Assembly (NCBI GenBank): GCA_905200615.1
Contig: CAJKLB010000068.1
Coordinates: 1 to 6,385 of the forward strand
Origin: an uncultured Selenomonadales bacterium
GTDB lineage: Bacteria; Bacillota; Clostridia; Christensenellales; QALW01
Direction of reading: 5' to 3'
Length of the DNA stretch: 6,385 bases
The translations under genes were made by a program, and so were the position numbers. Shown in pieces: positions 1 to 5,468 of this stretch (within the stretch, counting starts at the first letter, position 1; the number at the start of each line of letters is the position of its first letter). The notes under the pieces were generated by a model, which made no database searches, was not told the origin of the DNA, and saw only the letters and a list, made by a program, of their open reading frames with translations.

Positions 1-31
1 GTATTATATTCTTCAAAGGAGCATTTTGTTA

Positions 32-60
32 ATAAAAATTTTTACTAAGCTGATTGTCAA
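32..60 (-). promoter_or_regulatory. Possible promoter reading out of the left edge
   Basis: On the minus strand a perfect -35 (TTGACA, 60..55) is followed after 17 bp by TTTTAT (37..32), which matches 4 of 6 positions of TATAAT. It lies just beyond the terminator of the glycoside hydrolase gene and would serve a gene to the left of the window. The DNA is very AT-rich, so chance matches are likely. No coding start is visible before the edge. Confidence 0.35.
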
Positions 61-108
61 AAAATTTTAATAGACAAAGTAATTGTTTTATAAAAATATT
101 ATTATAAT

Positions 109-145
109 AAAACAAGATTCTTTTCTCTTCAAAGAATCTTGTTTT
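109..145 (-). terminator. Strong intrinsic terminator after the glycoside hydrolase gene
   Basis: Positions 109-123 and 131-145 form a perfect 15-bp stem around a 7-nt loop (124-130). Each arm ends in a run of A or T, so the hairpin can end transcripts from either side with its own U-run. It begins 18 bp after the stop codon at 163 and closes the minus-strand rfbA-hydrolase unit. No plus-strand gene is visible upstream, so the minus-strand role is the likely one. Confidence 0.85.
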
Positions 146-162
146 TATAGCAGATATGAACT

Positions 163-1446
163 TTATTTGTTATTTTGCTGATACCAAGCGCAGACACTTT
201 CAACAAATTCATCACAGATTTTTCCGCCGAAAAAATCCGGAAGCAGGGAAACGCAGGGATATCCGCCGGAAAGATTTAAAAGTATTTTTGTATGTTCAAG
301 ATATAGTTCGCCTTTTGGAACGGGAGTATTGGTTCCTAAATGATCCAGATTTAATATTTTATCGGATGAAGAATATCGGCAGACCTTATAATGCTCCATG
401 GTAACCGCACGCCAAGCGTCTGCGTCATCAAAGCATACATCGTTGATTCTCACGGTATCACAATAGCGTGAGGCAAAAATATCCGGGATATGCGCTTCTA
501 CTTCTACCGTCGGATTCTGTTTTTTTATAACTTTATATATGCATTTTAAAAGCGCAATCATTTCGTTTTTACATCCATACGACATATCAAGTTTAAATTT
601 ACGGAAGCCCATATCGATATAATAGGAAAAGATTTTTGTATAGTATTCTTCAAGACAGGGCGATGGTTTGATGAACATAAGCTTGCGCACGGATTCTGAT
701 TCAGCTGACCCGCCGAAAGGTTCCCCCACAAGTTCCGGATGTTTTTGAGCCAGCTCACTGTTGGGGGTAAAGGTGAAGGGAGCAAACCACAAACCGGGAA
801 TAAACCCTTCTTCCTGCATATCTTTTACCAGTTTTTCCATATGCGGAAATTTCTCGCGGTTAATTTGCCAATTGCCATAGAGCATTTTTCCGTCGTTTGC
901 GTAGCGTATATCCCATCCGTCGTCGATTGTAAGCTTGCCTTTTGGGAGTTTTAATTTGTTAACCCGCTTCATATAGCTATATACATACTCTTCACAAAGG
1001 GGAGCATGTACATCCTCTATACCTTGTATTGCGGCTGCGTTTTTTTGATCAACCCAGGTACAATATTCTATTTTGTTCCAAAAATCTTCTGTTTTAGACG
1101 CTGTATCGTTTTTTAAAATTATTTGGTTATATGTAAGCCATTCATCAAAAGGATTACAGTCCTGATTGTAATACAGTACCTGACCGGCGGGACAGGTGAT
1201 GGTAAGAGTATTACAGCCATCATAGGAGAATTTTCCGCCTGTATCGTTCATAAAGCCGAAAAAGCAGGTTCCCGTTACAATGACGGGAGAACCTGAAGTG
1301 CTGGAGGCGCGGATTGTAAAGGGATCGTAAGAAAATTTTGAGTAAGTACTGTATGCATTTGCGCCCCATTCATTGTAAAATGGAAGATATAGTGGGGGCA
1401 GAATAGAAAAGGTAAGAATTGTTTCTTCCGTACAGTGATACAGCAA
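163..1446 (-). CDS. Compact GH36/melibiase-like alpha-galactosidase family glycoside hydrolase
   Basis: Predicted 427-residue retaining glycoside hydrolase, probably acting on alpha-galactosides or related oligosaccharides in the cytoplasm, since no signal peptide or membrane segment is seen. A short beta-rich N-terminal part (about 1-125) precedes a TIM-barrel. Clan GH-D signatures are visible: IDDGWD near 174-179, GNWQIN with KFPHM near 191-203, GLWFAPF near 218-224, and FKLD with the likely nucleophile Asp287. A likely acid/base Asp lies in the RYCDTVRIND stretch (Asp330 or Asp336). Full GH36 enzymes are usually about 700 residues; this one stops at the end of the barrel and lacks the C-terminal beta-sandwich. 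The start is taken as TTG at 1446: AGGAGG at 1460..1455 lies 8 nt upstream, whereas the longer GTG at 1455 overlaps that same motif. It follows rfbA after a terminator and has no clear promoter of its own. Family is fairly sure; substrate is unknown. Confidence 0.82.
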   Translation of the reverse strand: MLYHCTEETILTFSILPPLYLPFYNEWGANAYSTYSKFSYDPFTIRASSTSGSPVIVTGTCFFGFMNDTGGKFSYDGCNTLTITCPAGQVLYYNQDCNPFDEWLTYNQIILKNDTASKTEDFWNKIEYCTWVDQKNAAAIQGIEDVHAPLCEEYVYSYMKRVNKLKLPKGKLTIDDGWDIRYANDGKMLYGNWQINREKFPHMEKLVKDMQEEGFIPGLWFAPFTFTPNSELAQKHPELVGEPFGGSAESESVRKLMFIKPSPCLEEYYTKIFSYYIDMGFRKFKLDMSYGCKNEMIALLKCIYKVIKKQNPTVEVEAHIPDIFASRYCDTVRINDVCFDDADAWRAVTMEHYKVCRYSSSDKILNLDHLGTNTPVPKGELYLEHTKILLNLSGGYPCVSLLPDFFGGKICDEFVESVCAWYQQNNK

Positions 1447-1454
1447 AATAAACA

Positions 1455-1460
1455 CCTCCT
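1455..1460 (-). promoter_or_regulatory. Ribosome binding site that decides the hydrolase start
   Basis: A perfect AGGAGG is read on the minus strand. Its last G is the first base of the in-frame GTG at 1455, so that codon cannot be the initiator served by this site. The next in-frame start-type codon is TTG at 1446..1444, 8 nt downstream, which is a normal spacing. Confidence 0.75.
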
Positions 1461-1498
1461 GTATTTGGGAAAAACATCACCACAATTTTTTAATAAAA

Positions 1499-1533
1499 GA
1501 AAAACAGTCGTATAACGGAACGGACTGTTTTTC
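1499..1533 (-). terminator. Intrinsic terminator between rfbA and the hydrolase gene
   Basis: Positions 1499-1509 and 1523-1533 pair perfectly over 11 bp around a 13-nt loop. On the minus strand the descending arm ends in five T and is followed by another T-rich run. It starts 8 bp after the rfbA stop. Because no promoter is evident before the hydrolase start, this hairpin probably lets a fraction of polymerase through and lowers hydrolase expression relative to rfbA. Confidence 0.75.
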
Positions 1534-1540
1534 ATAGAAC

Positions 1541-2434
1541 TTAAAATCTTTTGTTTCGTTTCGCCAAGGCCATAATATACTGGCCGTAATCGCTGGCTTT
1601 CATTTCTTCTCCCAGAGCATGCAACTGCTCGGTAGTAATAAAACCGCGCCGCCAAGCAATTTCTTCAATACAGGATATATAAAATCCCTGCAATGATTGC
1701 ACAGCTTGTACATAGGAAGAGGCTGTCAGCATTCCGTTGGGCGTACCGGTATCCAACCAAGCCATACCGCGTCCCATCAGAATAACATTCAGTTCACGGC
1801 TTTCCAGATAGGCATTATTTACGGAAGTAATTTCAATTTCTCCTCTGGGGGAAGGCTGCACATTTTTTGCAATGTCAATCACTTTGTTATCATAAAAATA
1901 GAGCCCAGGTACGGCAAAATTACTTTTGGGCTCTAGCGGCTTTTCTTCTATGGAAATAACTTTACGATCTTCATCAAATTCTACCACACCGAAAGCATGG
2001 GGGTCTGAAACAGGGTAACCGAAAATAGTAGCGCCGGATTCCATCGCTTTGGCTTTGAAAAGAAGCTGAGAAAAATTTTGGCCGTAAAATACATTATCAC
2101 CCAGAATAAGGCATACGTTATCCTCACCGATAAAATCTTCACCGATAATAAAAGCGTCTGCCAGGCCTCTGGGAGAATCTTGCACAGCATAAGAAATCGA
2201 GATACCCAATCGGCTTCCGTCACCGAAAAGGCGCCGATAGAGCGGGGTATCTTCCGGTGTAGAAATAATTAATATCTCATTAATACCGGCAAGCAGGAGA
2301 ACGGAAAGAGGATAATAAATCAGCGGTTTATCATAAATGGCCAGCAGCTGTTTAGATATTACTTTTGTCATAGGATATAAACGGGTACCTTTGCCTCCGG
2401 CTAAAATAATACCCTTTGTTTTTTTTGTACACAT
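1541..2434 (-). CDS. rfbA: Glucose-1-phosphate thymidylyltransferase (RmlA)
   Basis: The 297-residue protein joins glucose-1-phosphate and dTTP to give dTDP-glucose and pyrophosphate, the entry step to dTDP-L-rhamnose and other dTDP-deoxysugars in the cytoplasm. The nucleotidyltransferase signature GGKGTRLYP is at 13-21, with Lys28 in SKQL. LGDN (111-114) carries the metal-binding Asp113. EEKP is at 163-166, RGEIEIT at 197-203, and WLDTG holds the second metal Asp228. Length is typical for the family. The usual Asp of the EITD motif is Ser here (EITS, 201-204), a mild variation. ATG at 2434 is supported by GGAGG 9 nt upstream. It has its own promoter and a terminator at the end. The partner genes rfbB, rfbC and rfbD are not in the window, so it is an orphan locally; the gene symbol follows sequence family, not context. 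Confidence 0.96.
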   Translation of the reverse strand: MCTKKTKGIILAGGKGTRLYPMTKVISKQLLAIYDKPLIYYPLSVLLLAGINEILIISTPEDTPLYRRLFGDGSRLGISISYAVQDSPRGLADAFIIGEDFIGEDNVCLILGDNVFYGQNFSQLLFKAKAMESGATIFGYPVSDPHAFGVVEFDEDRKVISIEEKPLEPKSNFAVPGLYFYDNKVIDIAKNVQPSPRGEIEITSVNNAYLESRELNVILMGRGMAWLDTGTPNGMLTASSYVQAVQSLQGFYISCIEEIAWRRGFITTEQLHALGEEMKASDYGQYIMALAKRNKRF

Positions 2435-2465
2435 AAAAAGAAGCCTCCGTAAAACAAAAATTTTT

Positions 2466-2488
2466 CGGGCGTATAGAACATATGCCCG
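2466..2488 (-). promoter_or_regulatory. Hairpin in the rfbA 5' leader
   Basis: Positions 2466-2474 and 2480-2488 form a 9-bp stem (one G-U) with a 5-nt loop, GC-rich at the base. On the minus-strand transcript it is followed by five A and five U, then the rfbA Shine-Dalgarno. It sits mid-way in a leader of about 75 nt. The interrupting A-run makes it a poor classical terminator, so it may be an attenuator, a stability hairpin or chance. Confidence 0.45.
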
Positions 2489-2519
2489 GGCAGATTTTCT
2501 ACCGTGATTTGATGTTTTT

Positions 2520-2548
2520 ATTATACCACTAATTCATTGTAATTGCAA
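2520..2548 (-). promoter_or_regulatory. Sigma-A-type promoter of rfbA
   Basis: A consensus -10 TATAAT (2525..2520) lies 17 bp from TTGCAA (2548..2543), which matches 4 of 6 positions of the -35 consensus. Transcription should begin near 2513, leaving a leader of about 75-80 nt before the ATG at 2434. The -35 is inside a cre-like box, so a CcpA/LacI-family protein bound there would block polymerase. Confidence 0.75.
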
Positions 2549-2557
2549 ACGATTCCT
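2543..2557 (+). promoter_or_regulatory. cre-like catabolite-responsive element over the rfbA -35
   Basis: TTGCAAACGATTCCT satisfies every position of the relaxed CcpA consensus WTGNAANCGNWNNCW, though its right half is less symmetric than the best cre boxes. It covers the -35 of the minus-strand promoter, the classic position for repression. Repression by carbon catabolite control fits a transcript that also carries a glycoside hydrolase. Another LacI-family regulator is possible, since these share the central CG half-site design. Confidence 0.5.
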
Positions 2558-2565
2558 TTTTTACG

Positions 2566-2592
2566 ATTTATTCGTGAATATTGTGAATAAAT
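2566..2592. promoter_or_regulatory. Inverted repeat between divergent promoters, candidate operator
   Basis: ATTTATTC and GAATAAAT form a perfect 8-bp inverted repeat separated by 11 nt. Its centre (2579) coincides with a GAATATT that recurs 21 bp further on, at 2597-2603, on the same helical face. The element lies about 17 bp upstream of both -35 boxes (to 2548 on the rfbA side, from 2609 on the esterase side), a position suited to a shared activator. The regulator is unknown. Confidence 0.45.
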
Positions 2593-2608
2593 AACGGAAT
2601 ATTGAACA

Positions 2609-2637
2609 TTGACTTTCCACCGGGTAAGCACTATAAT
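2609..2637 (+). promoter_or_regulatory. Sigma-A-type promoter of the CE15-like gene
   Basis: TTGACT at 2609-2614 (5 of 6) and TATAAT at 2632-2637 (6 of 6) are separated by exactly 17 bp. The predicted start near 2644 leaves a short leader of about 25 nt carrying the AGGAG at 2655-2659. This is the strongest-looking promoter in the window. Confidence 0.85.
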
Positions 2638-2668
2638 AAATTTATAGCTTTGAGAGGAGAACCCAGGC

Positions 2669-3733
2669 ATGAATATTCCCCAGATTTTAAAAATGAATGA
2701 TGGAAAGACAACACAATCCCGCGAGGAATGGCAGATACGCCGTGAAGAGATTTTGGATATTTTAAGAAGAGAAGAATACGGATATTCTCCTGCTAAACCC
2801 GATACGGTTAAAGGAACCGTGCGCGATATCGACGCAAAGTGCTGTTCCGGTCATGCGAGAATAGAAACGGTGGATATTTCTTTTGCCACAGAAACGGGAC
2901 AATTTTCTTTTCCCATTCAATTTTTTGTTCCTCAAAACGGAAAAAAGAATCCTCTGTTTTTGCTGATTAATTTTCGTCCGGAAGCTTATGATAAATATTT
3001 TCCGGCAGAAGAAATTATTGATAACGGCTTTGCCTTGGCGGTAGTATATTATCAGGATATTACTTCTGATAACGGGGATTTTACCGATAAACTTGCCGGT
3101 GCATACCGCCGAAAAAATAACGGTACGGATTGGGGTAAAATTTCTATGTGGGCGTGGGGAGCAAGCCGGGCGCTGGATTATTTGCTTACCCGCGAAGAGG
3201 TGGATTGTAAAAATACGGCGGTAATCGGGCATTCCCGCTTGGGGAAGACGGCATTGTGGTGCGCAGCGCAGGATGACCGCTTTCGTTTCGCGTTTTCCAA
3301 TGATTCCGGATGTGCCGGCGCCGCACTGGAAAGGGTGAAACATTCGGGTGCTGAAACCATAGAGATTATTACACGAGTGCTTCCTTATTGGTTTTGTGAG
3401 AATTATTATCAGTATGCAAAAAACGTGGAAGCGATGCCTTTTGATCAGCATTTTTTGATAGGTGCGATTGCCCCCAGATTTGTCGGTGTCGGCAGCGCGA
3501 GCTTGGACGCTTGGGCGGATCCGTATTCCGAGCAGTTATGCTGTGTAGAAGCGTCTCCGGCTTGGGAAATCCATGGCTTGCGCGGCTTTAGTGGCCCTCA
3601 AACGCCCGCAAAGGTGGGAGACTCTTTTCAGCAGGGGAATATTGCTTACCATCTGCGCGACGGGATTCATTTTTTAGGACGGGCTGACTGGCTGAATTAT
3701 ATGGCTTTTATGAAAAAGAAAATGAATGGCTAA
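2669..3733 (+). CDS. CE15-like (glucuronoyl esterase family) alpha/beta hydrolase
   Basis: The 354-residue protein is probably a serine esterase of the glucuronoyl-esterase/acetyl-xylan-esterase-like group, acting on esterified sugar-acid or acylated glycans. GHSRLGKT at 187-194 holds the nucleophile Ser189 and the SRxGK context typical of CE15, although the usual GCS is GHS here. NDSG (211-214) places Asp212 where CE15 enzymes often have an acidic triad residue (ESG). DQHFLIGAIAPR (259-270), DAWADP (280-285) and His334 in RDGIHFLGRADW match the rest of the CE15 layout. No signal peptide is present, so it should work inside the cell on imported fragments, unlike most studied, secreted members. 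ATG at 2669 has AGGAG 9 nt upstream and a strong promoter. It diverges from rfbA and is followed by a long gap. The exact substrate is not readable from sequence. Confidence 0.85.
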   Translation: MNIPQILKMNDGKTTQSREEWQIRREEILDILRREEYGYSPAKPDTVKGTVRDIDAKCCSGHARIETVDISFATETGQFSFPIQFFVPQNGKKNPLFLLINFRPEAYDKYFPAEEIIDNGFALAVVYYQDITSDNGDFTDKLAGAYRRKNNGTDWGKISMWAWGASRALDYLLTREEVDCKNTAVIGHSRLGKTALWCAAQDDRFRFAFSNDSGCAGAALERVKHSGAETIEIITRVLPYWFCENYYQYAKNVEAMPFDQHFLIGAIAPRFVGVGSASLDAWADPYSEQLCCVEASPAWEIHGLRGFSGPQTPAKVGDSFQQGNIAYHLRDGIHFLGRADWLNYMAFMKKKMNG

Positions 3734-4139
3734 GGAAGAAAACGCGAAAAAACATGCTTTAAAAAGATTAAAAATGGATGTTCGAAAAACAGGGAACAGT
3801 CACTGTATTTTTAAATATGAAAATAAAGGCAAGAGAGGATGCATTTTTTAGTTGATCAAAAAGGCAATATAACGGTGCGTTAATGTTTTTATTTAAAAAT
3901 TAAAGCCTTTGGAAAAGCACTTTATTTACGTGATACTTTCTGGATTTTTATCAAACAGCCTATAGGTTTTGCCGGAACCCTTTCTGCCGTTGTTTCGGTG
4001 CGAAAGCAAAATGCGGTGTTATCACCGTAAAAATTATCAGGGTTATCCACAAACTAAAGGGAATAATCCACTTATTGTGGTATAACTGCTTATGGAGATA
4101 AAAAGAAAATTTTTTAATTCATGAAACGATTTCAATCGC
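3734..4139 (+). other. Long non-coding stretch downstream of the CE15-like gene
   Basis: No ORF with a start codon and ribosome binding site is credible on either strand. Several small structures occur: a 7-bp hairpin with a G-U pair at 4012-4029 around TTAT; a GTTAT-CCAC arm (4042-4050) that can pair with GTGG-ATAAC (4077-4086); and a competing CCAC (4068-4071) that could take the same GTGG. One TTATCCACA (4043-4051) equals the DnaA-box consensus but stands alone. The stretch ends in a strong terminator, so it is either a 400-nt 3' untranslated region or hosts a separate RNA. Confidence 0.5.
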
Positions 4140-4176
4140 AAGCATTTTGAAGTATTGAGATTCAAAATGCTTTTTT
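4140..4176 (+). terminator. Strong plus-strand intrinsic terminator
   Basis: Positions 4140-4151 and 4161-4172 form a perfect 12-bp stem with a 9-nt loop, running straight into a T-run that ends at 4176. It is the first clear terminator after the CE15-like gene, but about 400 bp beyond its stop, an unusual distance. Confidence 0.85.
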
Positions 4177-4226
4177 GGTGCTTTTAAGGCAGAAAAGTAA
4201 ACCCCTTTATGGGGGGAGCAAGCCAA
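4175..4226 (+). other. Possible structured RNA element, unrecognised
   Basis: TTGG (4175-4178) can pair with CCAA (4223-4226), GCT (4180-4182) with AGC (4217-4219), and CCCC (4202-4205) with GGGG (4211-4214) around TTTAT. The nested arms give a small closed fold with an A-rich internal loop. I do not recognise a riboswitch or ribozyme consensus. The stems are short, so chance is a real alternative. Confidence 0.25.
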
Positions 4227-4243
4227 CAATTCAATCGATGGCC

Positions 4244-4273
4244 TTGACTTATATATCATATTGCATTTATAGA
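4244..4273 (+). promoter_or_regulatory. Possible promoter for a short plus-strand transcript
   Basis: TTGACT (4244-4249, 5 of 6) is followed after 18 bp by TATAGA (4268-4273, 4 of 6); a TATAAT at 4281-4286 is too far away to share this -35. Transcription from here would run about 75 nt to the terminator at 4326-4353. No start codon with a ribosome binding site lies between. Confidence 0.4.
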
Positions 4274-4325
4274 AAACAAATATAATAAGAGAAAGACGGT
4301 AGATAAAACTGAAAATTGATTTTTT

Positions 4326-4353
4326 GCGGCGTTCAGCCGCGTTTTGTTTTTTT
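4326..4353 (+). terminator. GC-rich intrinsic terminator in the gene-free gap
   Basis: GCGGC (4326-4330) pairs with GCCGC (4336-4340) around a 5-nt loop and is followed by a U-rich run to 4353 (GTTTTG then seven T). The opposite strand lacks a T-run directly after the stem, so it acts on plus-strand transcripts. No plus-strand gene precedes it, which makes a small RNA or leftover of a lost gene likely. Confidence 0.75.
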
Positions 4354-4492
4354 GGGCGACAAGTACGTTAAAATCCTTATGAGGAAAAAACGCTTGATAA
4401 ACGGTTTTTTAAGGTGGTATTGGCCAGGATAGATACAGCCCTCAAATCAATGATTTTCGAGCGAGCGGCATCCCCGCCTAAGAAAGTGCTTA
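4354..4492. other. Gap after the glycosyltransferase gene, only a weak hairpin
   Basis: No gene is seen. A 7-bp A/T-rich stem (4385-4391 with 4404-4410) lies about 80 bp past the glycosyltransferase stop, and AAATCA/TGATTT (4444-4456) is a short palindrome. Neither is a convincing terminator for the minus-strand operon. Confidence 0.4.
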
Positions 4493-5467
4493 TTATTGAA
4501 ATATGGTATCAATAAACGCATCAAACGAATATTTTTTTCGAATTTCTTCGGGCAAAGGCACATAAGGAGTATTAAAGAATTCCTGATTCAGCATTACATT
4601 TTTGCTGTCAATTACCAATTGATTTTCTTTTCGATAATACTCTTCCTCTTTACAGTTAAAAGTGGTAACAATCTTTTTTTGCATACCCAGCATTTCACCT
4701 AAGCGTGTGGTAGCACCGCTTTGCCGGCTGTTTTCAATTTCCAATACCGCTTTTGAATCTTTATAAATTTGTATGGCCTGATTTGTAGAAAGCGGCTTTT
4801 GATGCAGCTGTGTATATTTTACTCCCTTAAAATTTTTATTTGTTAGTTTATTATATAAAAATACAATAGGATGGGGAATATATAAAAACTGATAGAATGT
4901 AAGACCTAACCGACGGCATTGCTTTTCAACCTGTGAAAGAACCGTCGGACGAACGGAATGCAGTGTGCCGATGAAAGCCAGATCATATTTAGGGCATATA
5001 TTGCTTTCTACTTCAAAATCTTTGGTGTATCCCCAGTAGGCATATTCTAAAAAATTATATTTTTTTACATCGTCTTTATCAAAAGAAAAGATTTTATCAA
5101 AGTATCCGAATTTTTTATGGATACTTTTGATATTGGCTACGGAATCCCAAAGATAAAGAATCTTTTTCGTGAAAGGAAAACGCCGTTTAAATTCCTGCAG
5201 AACTTCTATCGTGGGCGCTTCGCACTTGATAAAAAGGATATAGTCATAGTCCTTTTTTAAAGATGAAAAAACACGCCGGAAATAACGGCGGGTTATATGG
5301 TGATACATAGGGATATCCAAACGCATCATAATCCGGGCAAACGCGCTGTGAGAAGGCTGCTCGTCCACTATATCAACGCAGGCACCGCGGTCCTCCAATG
5401 CTTTTTTGATGCGTTTATGATAATCGAAAAAAAACGGGCTTATAATTAAAATATTCTTTTGTTTCAT
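4493..5467 (-). CDS. Predicted GT-B-like glycosyltransferase of surface polysaccharide synthesis
   Basis: This 324-residue protein probably transfers a sugar from a nucleotide-sugar donor onto a lipid-linked glycan at the inner face of the membrane. It begins with a beta strand typical of a Rossmann fold (KNILIISPFFF, 4-14). It then shows YILFIK with YLWDS (to about 109), SFDKDD (128-133), and a C-terminal SRQSGATTRLGEMLG block near 247-261 followed by KKIVTTF, where Arg255 and Glu258 resemble the donor-binding region of GT-B enzymes. No signal peptide or membrane span is seen. ATG at 5467 is preferred: it starts one base after the upstream stop (TAATATG, likely translational coupling), has GGGG 9 nt upstream, and fits the family's usual N-terminus. 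The alternative ATG at 5482 adds five residues, overlaps the upstream gene by 14 bp and lacks a ribosome site. The gene ends in tandem stops TAA TAA. Donor and acceptor are unknown. Confidence 0.8.
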   Translation of the reverse strand: MKQKNILIISPFFFDYHKRIKKALEDRGACVDIVDEQPSHSAFARIMMRLDIPMYHHITRRYFRRVFSSLKKDYDYILFIKCEAPTIEVLQEFKRRFPFTKKILYLWDSVANIKSIHKKFGYFDKIFSFDKDDVKKYNFLEYAYWGYTKDFEVESNICPKYDLAFIGTLHSVRPTVLSQVEKQCRRLGLTFYQFLYIPHPIVFLYNKLTNKNFKGVKYTQLHQKPLSTNQAIQIYKDSKAVLEIENSRQSGATTRLGEMLGMQKKIVTTFNCKEEEYYRKENQLVIDSKNVMLNQEFFNTPYVPLPEEIRKKYSFDAFIDTIFQ

Positions 5468-5468
5468 A

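Noticed and set aside
15..69. Tiny plus-strand ORF after AAAGGAG (TTG at 26, 14 codons)
   Set aside because: Too short, with a non-ATG start, no promoter evidence and no recognisable peptide; the purine-rich site is likely chance.
1275..1655. Minus-strand ORF of 126 codons across the rfbA-hydrolase junction
   Set aside because: It overlaps both real genes in another frame, spans the terminator, and has no recognisable domain.
2762..3451. Minus-strand ORF of 229 codons opposite the CE15-like gene
   Set aside because: It lies wholly antisense to a gene with clear family motifs, promoter and ribosome site; its residues show no domain and are rich in Cys, Arg and Ile as expected of a shadow frame.
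3891..4030. Open plus-strand frame of about 48 codons with a hydrophobic patch (TFWIFIKQPIGFAG), possible gene remnant
   Set aside because: It has no ATG, GTG or TTG near its beginning with a ribosome site, and I recognise no family. It could be a decayed gene, but the sequence does not support that call.
4043..4051. Perfect DnaA-box consensus TTATCCACA
   Set aside because: A single box without a cluster, an adjacent AT-rich unwinding region or replication genes is not evidence for an origin; a 9-mer can occur by chance.
4121..4135. Second cre-like sequence, ATGAAACGATTTCAA
   Set aside because: In the reverse orientation one fixed position fails, and the TGAAA half-site is one base too close to the central CG. 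It is not near a promoter.
4121..4150. Ten-codon ORF (MKRFQSQAF) just before the terminator at 4140, as a leader peptide
   Set aside because: Its purine-rich site is about 25 nt upstream and it runs into the terminator stem, with no downstream gene on this strand to regulate.
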